Positions 16,399 to 22,992 of a stretch of 23,333 nt of DNA are shown piece after piece; positions within the stretch are counted from its first letter, which is position 1, and every line of letters starts with the position of its first letter. The notes beneath the pieces were generated by a model. It did not search any database, was not told where the DNA came from, and saw only the letters and a list, made by a program, of their open reading frames with translations. The translations under genes and the position numbers were made by a program. The stretch comes from a bacterium. GTDB taxonomy: Bacteria > JAJRZV01. The stretch is taken from contig JAJRZV010000032.1 of the NCBI GenBank assembly GCA_024275095.1, forward strand, positions 1 through 23,333. Reading direction: 5' to 3'.

Positions 16399-17354
16399 TG
16401 GGATATCACATGAATTCGTAGTGCTTCTGGCATGAAGTCACGGTCTGGAGATACCGGAGGCACGAGAGGTTCTTGAAAACTGTCTTTTAAAATTTCCTGC
16501 CCCTTACTACCGATAAGGAGTTTGATGAACTCCACAGCGGTCTGATAATGGGGGGCACCTTTTACGATGGTAATTCCGTAAACAATAGGTTTGCCTCGGA
16601 CTTTCAGGGTTTGTTTGCCGTCTGTAAGTTCCAGTACAGCTTCACTGTAAATGTTTTTTAGCGAAGGGTTGCCCAGGTCTATTTCTTCCGGGAGGGTTAC
16701 ATACTGGAAACCGTGTTGTCTGGCCAGTGAAAGGTAGGTAAAGTGGTAATCCAGGTCACCTGATTGTGCGAGCGGGAGCAGATCTGTTTCTTTTGGCCTC
16801 AAGTTGCGCAGTGACATTCCGTCCAGAAGTTTCCGGTAGAGCCCTTTGAGGCCGTAGTACCTTTCTGCCAGCTTCCATACGAGCAACGTTCTGTATCCAC
16901 AGGGATCGAGAAAAGGGTCTGACCGCCCGTATTCAACACTTTTTTTCAGTAGAATTTTGTACCAGTTGTTCCCGTTGATTTCGCTCGCATATCGGGCTCC
17001 TTTGCTAATGGCGATAACCATGCGGTTTCGTGCAAAGTAAAGATTCCACACTGCGTATTCGGGCTTTAATATTTCGTCTATGACGGTATAGTCAGACACG
17101 GCTACGATATCAGCCTGTTTCGCCAGTTCTGCTACTTTTCTGGCGGCCAGACGGCTGCCTGATGCCTCCCGTAGAACTTCGCAGCCCGGGTGCTTCTCCT
17201 CGAAAACCTTTTCCAGCCGTGAGAATGGTACTGTCAGACTACCGGCATGAAATATAATAAGTTTGCATTTGTCTCCTGCGTAAGCGAAAAAATTTGCGAG
17301 CAGGAAAATCAGAAAGACAGATAGATTGTGCTTCATGAGGCAGAACTCTATCAT
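16395..17354 (-). CDS. wtpA: tungstate/molybdate-binding periplasmic protein
   Basis: A substrate-binding protein of the WtpA/ModA family, first gene of the importer operon. A signal peptide (FLIFLLANFFAYAG) precedes IIFHAGSLTVPFSRLEKVFE, the WtpA N-terminal signature. REASGSRLAARKVAEL, DIVAVSDYTVID and GRSDPFLDPCGYRTLLVWKL follow; the last is characteristic of WtpA, where Asp and Glu residues give octahedral oxyanion binding. I use the ATG at 17354, preceded by GAGAAG; the ATG at 17336 would give a cleaner signal peptide, and a TTG at 17387 is unlikely because it overlaps the divergent promoter. WtpA proteins favour tungstate with molybdate also bound; this specificity is family knowledge, not seen here. 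Confidence 0.9.
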   Translation of the reverse strand: MIEFCLMKHNLSVFLIFLLANFFAYAGDKCKLIIFHAGSLTVPFSRLEKVFEEKHPGCEVLREASGSRLAARKVAELAKQADIVAVSDYTVIDEILKPEYAVWNLYFARNRMVIAISKGARYASEINGNNWYKILLKKSVEYGRSDPFLDPCGYRTLLVWKLAERYYGLKGLYRKLLDGMSLRNLRPKETDLLPLAQSGDLDYHFTYLSLARQHGFQYVTLPEEIDLGNPSLKNIYSEAVLELTDGKQTLKVRGKPIVYGITIVKGAPHYQTAVEFIKLLIGSKGQEILKDSFQEPLVPPVSPDRDFMPEALRIHVISQ

Positions 17355-17380
17355 AGGGTTCTTCTCAGGGGAAGGTAAAA

Positions 17381-17409
17381 TTGACAAATAATGAGCATAT
17401 GCTTATAAT
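17381..17409 (+). promoter_or_regulatory. consensus sigma-70 promoter with embedded palindromic operator candidate
   Basis: TTGACA (17381-17386) and TATAAT (17404-17409) are both perfect and are spaced by 17 bases, pointing toward the DUF134 gene. A 22-base imperfect palindrome, 17388-17409, fills the spacer and -10 box. Nine of eleven base pairs match, centred on the perfect 10-mer AGCATATGCT at 17394-17403. A protein bound there would block this promoter and sits about 35 bases upstream of the wtpA start on the other strand. The divergent regulator is the obvious candidate binder, an inference. Confidence 0.7.
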
Positions 17410-17430
17410 GAGTACCAGGGAGGAGAAAAA

Positions 17431-17961
17431 ATGCCCAGACCGAGAGTCCCACGCTGTGTTGAGGAGGAGCCTCCGGCCAAGGCTTTCAAACCGGCTGGTA
17501 TTCCTGCTATTGCCCTTGAGCGCGTAATTCTTGAGCTGGACGAATTTGAGGCATTGAGGCTTGCTGATTTGGAGGGCCTTTATCAGGAAGACGCGGCTCA
17601 ACTGATGGGAGTATCCCGCCAGACGTTTGGTCGTATCCTGGAATCGGCACGACATAAGGTGGCCGAGGCTCTTGTTGAAGGCAAAATGTTAATTATGAAA
17701 GGAGGGTCAGCCATGGGTGAGGTCAAAAGAGTATTTCAGTGCAGTGATTGCGGTCATGAGTGGGAAGTTCCGTTTGGTACGCCACGGCCGGGTCGATGTC
17801 CTGAATGTGGCGGTGTAAACCTTCATCGTGCAGGTGCACCGGGCTGGTGTCGTGGTCACGGCGGCAGGTTCCGTCGGCGCTGGCGCTGGCGGGGTGGCGG
17901 ACACGGATGGCATCACGGTGGAGGAGGGTGGCGCCACGGACACGGTCATGGCGGTGCGTAG
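17431..17961 (+). CDS. UPF0251/DUF134 DNA-binding protein with zinc ribbon and Gly/His-rich tail
   Basis: A 176-residue protein in three parts. Residues 1-90 are the DUF134 (UPF0251) family: MPRPRVPRCVEEEPPAKAFK, then LELDEFEALRLADLEGLYQE and a sigma-region-4-like helix-turn-helix, DAAQLMGVSRQTFGRILESA. Residues about 95-135 form a zinc ribbon with CSDC and CPEC pairs. Residues about 140-176 are a tail of Gly, His, Arg and Trp with HHGGGGW and HGHGHGG, likely to bind metal. The ribosome site GGGAGGAG precedes ATG. It is transcribed away from wtpA, from a promoter holding a palindrome. DUF134 genes often accompany Mo/Fe-cofactor-related NifX/NifB-type proteins in anaerobes (family knowledge); a metal-responsive regulator of the Mo/W operon is my inference. 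Confidence 0.85.
   Translation: MPRPRVPRCVEEEPPAKAFKPAGIPAIALERVILELDEFEALRLADLEGLYQEDAAQLMGVSRQTFGRILESARHKVAEALVEGKMLIMKGGSAMGEVKRVFQCSDCGHEWEVPFGTPRPGRCPECGGVNLHRAGAPGWCRGHGGRFRRRWRWRGGGHGWHHGGGGWRHGHGHGGA
17698..17715 (+). promoter_or_regulatory. internal ribosome site and ATG inside the DUF134 gene
   Basis: AAAGGAGGG (17698-17706) is followed after 6 bases by an in-frame ATG at 17713. This is as strong as any start signal in the window. It falls exactly at the junction between the helix-turn-helix domain and the zinc-ribbon/His-rich part, so initiation here would yield an 82-residue metal-binding protein without the DNA-binding domain. Confidence 0.5.
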
Positions 17962-17973
17962 GGTATAACTAAA

Positions 17974-18771
17974 CTAATATAATGTGAGTCCTGCGATTAG
18001 GCTCTGTACCAGTTTGCCTGTAAGAGGCCACAGGAGTATATAAGAGACCGCTCCTGCTGCGAGAAAGGGTCCAAACGGCACTTCGCCTCTTATGTTGCCC
18101 TTGCGCCACAGGAGGAAAGGCACGCTTGCGGCGGCTCCCAGTAGAGAACCCAGAAAGAGGGTGAAACATGTCCCCTGAATGCCGAGAAATGCCCCTATTC
18201 CTGCAATGAGTTTCACGTCTCCCATTCCCAGCGCCTCCCGGCGCAGCAGAAGCGTCATCAGGAGTCCAAGGATAAAAAGTCCACCCGCACATACCACAGC
18301 CGCAATGAAGTTGTGAAAGAGTACGTGAGACCCTTTCAGCGCTGCAAAAAAGAGTCCGATTAAAATAAGAGGAAGTGAAATAACATCTGGAATGATGTAG
18401 TGGAACATGTCAATGAAAAATACAGGCACAAGCGCCCATGCCAGTATCATGTATTGTACGGTTGCCCAGGAGAACCCGTATACCAGGTATACCCCAACAG
18501 TGAGAGCGCAGGTGGTAACTTCCACAAAGGGGTATAGAGGAGAGATCCGGGTTCCGCAATTTCTGCACCTGCCTCTCAGGATCAAATAGCTGAGGAGGGG
18601 TATGTTGTCGTACCATCGAATACGCACGCCACAATCGGGACATCGCGAAGCAGGCCGTACAATCGACTCTTTCCGGGGCAGACGGTATATAAGTACATTG
18701 TTGAAACTTCCCATGGCAAGCCCGAATATGATGGAAGCAGCGAGTCCCAGGTAAAAAAGTCCTCCATCCAT
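17974..18771 (-). CDS. pilD: type IV prepilin peptidase (leader peptidase/N-methyltransferase)
   Basis: A 265-residue inner-membrane aspartic protease that cleaves and N-methylates type IV pilins and type II secretion pseudopilins. The N-terminal domain has the zinc-binding CPDCGVRIRWYDNIPLLSY and a second CxxC pair in GRCRNCGTRISPLYPFVE. The catalytic Asp pair lies in FFIDMFHYIIPD and in the GxGD-type motif ALGMGDVKLIAGIGAFLG. About eight membrane spans are visible, and length is normal for PilD/GspO. It is convergent with the DUF134 gene (12 bases apart) and divergent from the pseudouridine synthase. No pilus genes are adjacent, which is common for this peptidase. No strong ribosome site precedes the ATG. 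Confidence 0.93.
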   Translation of the reverse strand: MDGGLFYLGLAASIIFGLAMGSFNNVLIYRLPRKESIVRPASRCPDCGVRIRWYDNIPLLSYLILRGRCRNCGTRISPLYPFVEVTTCALTVGVYLVYGFSWATVQYMILAWALVPVFFIDMFHYIIPDVISLPLILIGLFFAALKGSHVLFHNFIAAVVCAGGLFILGLLMTLLLRREALGMGDVKLIAGIGAFLGIQGTCFTLFLGSLLGAAASVPFLLWRKGNIRGEVPFGPFLAAGAVSYILLWPLTGKLVQSLIAGLTLY

Positions 18772-18866
18772 GATGGGCCATTTTAATGGATATTTTCATT
18801 AAGCGCATCTTATGCACCAGGGCTGATGGTAATGTAAAGATTCTAAAATGTAGAATAAACAATATT

Positions 18867-19790
18867 ATGAAGAAAATTTCTACTTCGATGAAAGTTTCCT
18901 CTTCAGGTGTACGACTGGATGTATTTGTCAGAGATTCAGTACCCGGCCTTTCCCGGAGCATCATTAAGAAAGCAATAGAGAAAGGCCTTATTACCGTGAA
19001 CGGAAAGAAAGTGCCAAAGGGATTTATTCTGAATAGAGGCGATGTTGTTGAGATAAATGATCTCCCACTTCCTGAGACTATTACGCCAGAACCCGACGAG
19101 ACACTGAATCTCAAAGTGTATTTCCAGGATCACTATTTTGTTGCTGTAGAGAAACCCTGTGGTGTGCCCACCCTTCCGCTCCGCTGGGATGAAAAGGGAA
19201 CGGTGGCCAATTACCTGGCCAGACATTACCCGGAAGTGATGGAAGTGGGACGCAAGGGCCTGGAGGGGGGCATACTGCATCGTCTTGATGTTGATACGTC
19301 AGGTTTTATTCTTGTTGCCCGCAGGGAGGAAGCGTTTCAGAAATTTCATAAATGGCAGAGAGAAGGAAAGGTAAGGAAGAAATTTCTGGCCCTTGTAAAA
19401 GGCGACCTGAATGATGAAGTAACAATTCGTGTGCCTGTTATGTTTTTACACGGAAGAGAGAAAAAAGTTTACACATCTGTACCGTCGAGTTTTTCAGCGA
19501 AACCTCGCAAGGTATATCCAGCGGTCACACATGTAATCCCGCTGGAAAGAAAGGGAGAAAACACGCTTGTTATTGCAGAGGTTTGCAGGGCCGTACGTCA
19601 TCAAATTAGAACGCATCTTGCTAATATCGGACATCCGGTTGTTGGTGATTCGATTTACGGTGTGAGCCAGAAAAGCCGAGAAGAAAGAATGTTTCACCTT
19701 CATCTTCTGGAGATGCAGGTGCCCTCGGCAGGTGATCCCGCTGAGACCATTATCATAAGAAGCGATGTTCCTGGATGGGCTGGGACATGA
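18867..19790 (+). CDS. RluA-family pseudouridine synthase with S4 domain
   Basis: A 307-residue RNA-modifying enzyme. Residues about 10-75 are an S4 RNA-binding domain (RLDVFVRDSVPGLSRSIIKK, then GLITVNGKKV and NRGDVVEI). The catalytic domain has VAVEKPCGVPTLP and the hallmark GGILHRLDVDTSGFILVARR, whose Asp is the catalytic nucleophile, followed by VRHQIRTHLANIGHPVVGDS. The family isomerises uridines in 23S rRNA or tRNA. I chose the ATG at 18867; an in-frame ATG at 18786 would add 27 residues not typical of the family. Neither start has a good ribosome site. It is divergent from pilD and ends 4 bases from the convergent phospholipase-like gene. RluC/RluD/RluA type cannot be told apart here. 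Confidence 0.88.
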   Translation: MKKISTSMKVSSSGVRLDVFVRDSVPGLSRSIIKKAIEKGLITVNGKKVPKGFILNRGDVVEINDLPLPETITPEPDETLNLKVYFQDHYFVAVEKPCGVPTLPLRWDEKGTVANYLARHYPEVMEVGRKGLEGGILHRLDVDTSGFILVARREEAFQKFHKWQREGKVRKKFLALVKGDLNDEVTIRVPVMFLHGREKKVYTSVPSSFSAKPRKVYPAVTHVIPLERKGENTLVIAEVCRAVRHQIRTHLANIGHPVVGDSIYGVSQKSREERMFHLHLLEMQVPSAGDPAETIIIRSDVPGWAGT

Positions 19791-19794
19791 GAAA

Positions 19795-20886
19795 TTATTT
19801 GCATTTCTCAAGTGCTTCCAGGATGCCGGAGGTCTCGATCATAAAGCTCAAATCAATGTTTTGCAGGGCTTTACCTGTCACCTCGAAAACCCTATTGATT
19901 TCAGGAGATCGCAGAATCTTCAGAACGTCTGAGTAGGTGAGTTTTACCTTTTGTGCTTTTCTCAGCTTCTCCGGGAACACTTTCCATACGAGGGCATACA
20001 GCGAATGTGCGAGTTTGTGTGAGGTCCTGGCTTTGATCCGTACCATTGAAGCGATGTTGCGGTAGATCTGTTTCGGTGCATATTCAAAAGCAGATGAAAG
20101 CATACTTTCGTCAATACCGGACATTTCACGGAACATGCGATACATCACTGTAACCTCGTATGCAGAGTGAAAATTTTTTGTAACCCGCTCTGTTCCTTTG
20201 ACAGGTGATGCAAGTTTGATAAACCTCCACCACGTCTGTTCGGTGTGCATGGGTTGGGCAATATCTTCAACATAATGAATTGCACGCGCCAGCATTCTGG
20301 CACCTTCGTAAATGCGGCATTCTCTAAAACTTCGTTGTGCGATATTGAAGAACATTTGGGCTCTGTCTGGAGCCTCCCCCTGCGGAAAGACAATAAAGGG
20401 GACCATAAGAAATGGAAACGGGTAATACAGGTGTTTTACTCCCTGTGCCCCGCCCATCAACGTTTTCAATATTCCCCCCTTTCCGTCTCTATCCATTCCC
20501 CAGTCAGGCTCATCCGAGAACGTGCTCAGTATCTCTGATAATGTGGCGGATTCTCCGGGTGTCAGTAATTTCTGTATCCGCGGGCATAAGTCAGGATTGA
20601 GCCCTTTTTGCTCCATGGATTCAGGTGGGTTGGAGCAGGGCGCATCCGCCTTGATTCCGTTTTTTAGTGGATCGTAGTGTGGTGTGAGCTCAATCACTTC
20701 CCTGCTTAATTGCTGTACGGGTACCACTATGGTGCTAAATTGCGGATAGTGACTTTCAAGATACTTACGCGTAATGAGGTAATGGTGAGACCAGCCGAGG
20801 GCCTTTTCCTGAGAAACAATTGCAGCAAAAGCTGCAAACAGCAGGTGCGAGAAACGGACTTTCAGAAATGCCTGGCGTTTTTCCAC
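19795..20886 (-). CDS. secreted zinc-dependent phospholipase C / S1-P1 nuclease-like protein
   Basis: A predicted 363-residue exported protein. From the GTG at 20886 the N-terminus is a textbook signal peptide (basic start, then LLFAAFAAIV) ending at EKALG, which leaves Trp as the first mature residue. Zinc-dependent phospholipase C and P1 nuclease use an N-terminal Trp as a zinc ligand. Further ligand-like motifs are the His pair in WSHHYLITRKYL, HYVEDIAQPMH (His-x3-Asp-x5-His, as in the family) and NFHSAYE (His-x3-Glu). A TTG at 20913 would lengthen the signal peptide and is less likely. It overlaps the end of queH by 25 bases. Whether it hydrolyses phospholipids or nucleic acids is not decided by sequence; the C-terminal third is unassigned. 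Confidence 0.78.
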   Translation of the reverse strand: MEKRQAFLKVRFSHLLFAAFAAIVSQEKALGWSHHYLITRKYLESHYPQFSTIVVPVQQLSREVIELTPHYDPLKNGIKADAPCSNPPESMEQKGLNPDLCPRIQKLLTPGESATLSEILSTFSDEPDWGMDRDGKGGILKTLMGGAQGVKHLYYPFPFLMVPFIVFPQGEAPDRAQMFFNIAQRSFRECRIYEGARMLARAIHYVEDIAQPMHTEQTWWRFIKLASPVKGTERVTKNFHSAYEVTVMYRMFREMSGIDESMLSSAFEYAPKQIYRNIASMVRIKARTSHKLAHSLYALVWKVFPEKLRKAQKVKLTYSDVLKILRSPEINRVFEVTGKALQNIDLSFMIETSGILEALEKCK

Positions 20887-21428
20887 TGATGATCTCGCAA
20901 GCTGAATGTGCAACCGCAGTAGTTCTGGCGGTAAATTCCCAGCTCTCGTGATATGTAGAGGCTTTTTTCATACCATCCGTGTTTCTTGAAATTTACAGGT
21001 AGAAATCTGATCCCAGTGCGTTTTGCAATTTCGGAACCGATTTGAAAAATCATTTCCGCATTCTTACGGGGGCTGTTGGTAAGTACGGTTGTAAAAGTCC
21101 CCGCGTTGATTTTCCGTGCAAAATGAGCCGTCTCCTCCAGCCTCATGTAAATGCACATCTTGCAGCGTTTTCCCCCCTCTGGTTCCTCCTCAAGTCCTTT
21201 AACACATGCAAGCCATTTCTTTGGGTTGTATGGTCCTTCTTCCCATTGCACGTGAAAGCGTTTGTCGATTTTTTCCATCTGGTACAGGCGCTTCAGGTAT
21301 TCCTGGTGCGGTTGTATACAGGGATTGTAAAAATATCCTACTACATCGTACGCGTAAGCGAGAAATGGCAGTGCAAACGCACTGTCAGGAGCACAGCATA
21401 TATGGACAGCCAGTTTTAGTGACCTCAT
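20862..21428 (-). CDS. queH: epoxyqueuosine reductase QueH (DUF208)
   Basis: A 188-residue enzyme for the last step of queuosine synthesis, reducing epoxyqueuosine in tRNA to queuosine. It is the iron-sulfur alternative to cobalamin-dependent QueG. The conserved pattern is complete: VHICCAPDSA with adjacent cysteines, FYNPCIQPHQEYLKR, EEPEGGKRCKMCIYMRLEET, TTVLTNSPRKNAEMI and LYRQNYCGC near the end. The four cysteines that bind the Fe-S cluster and second iron in QueH are therefore present. Length is normal. No other queuosine genes are near. The ATG has no clear ribosome site; its stop lies inside the signal-peptide region of the next gene. Confidence 0.93.
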   Translation of the reverse strand: MRSLKLAVHICCAPDSAFALPFLAYAYDVVGYFYNPCIQPHQEYLKRLYQMEKIDKRFHVQWEEGPYNPKKWLACVKGLEEEPEGGKRCKMCIYMRLEETAHFARKINAGTFTTVLTNSPRKNAEMIFQIGSEIAKRTGIRFLPVNFKKHGWYEKSLYISRELGIYRQNYCGCTFSLRDHQWKNARHF

Positions 21429-21446
21429 GAATATTAGAATAAAAGC

Positions 21447-21531
21447 GGTTCCTTAGTGTAATCAATAGGAAAGGAGTCCCTTCAGAATCCGACCGGCTGT
21501 AAAGCGGGTTTGAAGCTCCCGCTGGATTTCA
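21447..21531 (+). ncRNA. possible structured RNA, weakly cobalamin-riboswitch-like
   Basis: The queH/moeB-like intergenic region (21429-21691) has no good reading frame. Part of it looks structured: AGCGGG (21502-21507) and CCCGCT (21517-21522) can form a 6-bp hairpin. An overlapping CCGGCT (21493-21498) could pair with AGCGGG instead, with one mismatch, giving two mutually exclusive stems. The order AATAGGAAAGG, GAATCC and GGCTGTAAAGCGGG loosely recalls the cobalamin riboswitch core. The B12-box and closing helix are not convincing, so this may be degenerate or chance. Confidence 0.2.
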
Positions 21532-21620
21532 AAAATCTATGATGCGCATTGTCTACACGTGAATATAATTTTTCGCAGAATTCACGGGTTCTTTACTTTG
21601 ATAAAATTTGCAAAATATTT

Positions 21621-21639
21621 GGGTATTTGATATATACCC
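21621..21639 (+). promoter_or_regulatory. inverted repeat upstream of the MoeB-like gene
   Basis: GGGTAT and ATACCC form perfect 6-base arms around a 7-base AT-rich spacer, 53 bases before the ATG at 21692. The spacing and AT-rich centre suit a dimeric repressor site. No partner regulator can be named. The -35/-10 elements around it are ambiguous. Confidence 0.3.
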
Positions 21640-21691
21640 CCTGTTATTTTTATGAGAAAGGGATGGAAAACCTTAAATTCAGGAGGAATCA

Positions 21692-22426
21692 ATGACATTA
21701 TCAGCAGATGATCTCAAACGTTACAACCGGCAGATGATGATGGCAGGGTGGGGCGAGCAAATTCAAGAAAAACTTAAAAATTCAAAAGTATTTATCGCAG
21801 GAGCAGGTGGACTTGGTAGCCCTGTGTCCATCTATCTGGCTGTGGCAGGTATTGGTTCCATCACAATTGTGGATGCAGATAAAATTGAGCTCTCGAACCT
21901 CAACAGGCAGATTCTTCATCCCAATGAGCGTATAGGAGTTGAAAAAGCACGCTCTGCGGAACAGACCCTGAAAGCGATCAATCCTGATGTGGAGATAAAG
22001 GGAATTGTCGCGTACATTGACGAAAATAGTGTTGCTGACCTTATCGGTGATGCTGACCTCATAATGGATTGTCTGGACAATATGGATACGCGGCACATTA
22101 TAAATAAATACGCAGTTAAAGCTGGGATACCTCTGGTACACGGAGCCATCTGGGGTTTGACAGGGCAGGTGACTTTTATCAAGCCGGGAGAGACCCCGTG
22201 CCTCAAATGTCTTTTCCCGGAATCTCCACCGAGAGAAACATTTCCGGTTGTGGGAGCAACACCTGGTGTGATTGGCTGTATTCAGGCCATGGAAGCCATT
22301 AAGTATCTCACGGGTATAGGGGAAAACCTCTGCGGCACATTGCTCGTTATGGATGGAGAAACCATGCGTTTCGATCATCTGAAGATAAGACGAGTGCCTG
22401 ACTGCCCACACTGTGGAAATTCATAG
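21692..22426 (+). CDS. MoeB/ThiF/HesA-family adenylyltransferase
   Basis: A 244-residue E1-like enzyme that adenylates the C-terminus of a small sulfur-carrier protein (MoaD in molybdopterin or ThiS in thiamine synthesis). The signatures are complete: RYNRQMMMAGWGEQIQEKL, the nucleotide-binding AGAGGLGSPVSIYLAVAGIG, VDADKIELSNLNRQILHP with the conserved Arg, DCLDNMDTR and GAIWGLTGQVTFIKPGETPC. The zinc is held by CLKC and CPHC at the end. It lacks the C-terminal rhodanese domain of longer MoeBR proteins. AGGAGG stands 5 bases before ATG. No carrier-protein gene is adjacent, so MoeB and ThiF cannot be separated. The Mo/W genes 4 kb away make a molybdopterin role attractive, but this is inference. 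Confidence 0.88.
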   Translation: MTLSADDLKRYNRQMMMAGWGEQIQEKLKNSKVFIAGAGGLGSPVSIYLAVAGIGSITIVDADKIELSNLNRQILHPNERIGVEKARSAEQTLKAINPDVEIKGIVAYIDENSVADLIGDADLIMDCLDNMDTRHIINKYAVKAGIPLVHGAIWGLTGQVTFIKPGETPCLKCLFPESPPRETFPVVGATPGVIGCIQAMEAIKYLTGIGENLCGTLLVMDGETMRFDHLKIRRVPDCPHCGNS

Positions 22427-22582
22427 CGAGTTCGAAAAGTCACTGACAGAGTTTAATTTCCGTCTGTATTTATCGTACACACGCGCCACATGCTTAATAC
22501 CACGGGCAAGCTCCATTGATGAGAGATTATTTTGGGTTGATGGTTGAATTATTAAGCTTGTCCACCCCCAGTTTTTAAGCAC
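22421..22582 (-). pseudogene. short coding-like remnant of unknown function
   Basis: A 53-codon frame from GTG, ending inside the last codons of the MoeB-like gene on the other strand. The middle (MELARGIKHVARVYDKYRRK) has protein-like composition and could be an amphipathic, basic C-terminal helix. There is no ribosome site and I recognise no family. It may be the end of a decayed gene or of the neighbouring insertion sequence. The surrounding stretch 22583-22841 holds no other gene I can support. Confidence 0.25.
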
Positions 22583-22841
22583 GGTTAGAAATAAATGGAT
22601 TTAAGAAGGGTGCTTTTATCAAATCAGGGGGATTAAGAAACCAGGAGGGTTTGTAGGGTCGCCTTCCCGGGTGAAGATTATAAAAATGATTTACTTTCAT
22701 AAGAAGTGTTAAGCGGTGCGTGATGAAGTAAAAGGAGGAGGTTTGTTTTGGGTAATTTTTCTGTAATAGACAGGAGTACAAGGTATGCTTTATATCTCCA
22801 GCGGGGATGTGCCAACATATTCATAGCGAGGGTAAGCACAC

Positions 22842-22992
22842 TTAAAGTTCTTGTGGTGCCATGTCTGGGTTTTCTGCGAGGGATTTCAAAATAATCTCTC
22901 GCTTTTCGGCTTCCTGAGAGGCACCCAATATGAGAGCCAGTGTATAGGCTAAGGAAGTTCTCTCATCTTTATTCGCTCGCCATTCACCTCTA
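22842..22992 (-). pseudogene. frame-disrupted tail of the insertion sequence or a fragment of another gene
   Basis: Behind the transposase stop, coding-like sequence continues in other frames. One frame from about 23065 to 22949 reads IKALLREKRLYIIRGRSNTI and then VEVNGERIKM, which resembles the strand after the second Asp in IS4-like transposases. Another frame ending at 22842 reads AYTLALILGASQEAEKREII followed by LKSLAENPDM. Neither has its own start. The picture is of a decayed C-terminal region. Confidence 0.4.

Noticed and set aside
17355-17387. TTG start for wtpA at 17387
   Set aside because: It overlaps the -35 box of the divergent promoter, uses a rare start codon and adds residues before the signal peptide.
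18786-18866. Earlier ATG for the pseudouridine synthase
   Set aside because: No ribosome site, the added 27 residues are not typical of the family, and they would consume the divergent promoter region.
21490-21530. tRNA-like (selenocysteine type) element on the minus strand
   Set aside because: A CTTCAAA loop resembles a tRNA-Sec anticodon loop, but the stem has a 2-base excess and no acceptor or T arm can be formed.
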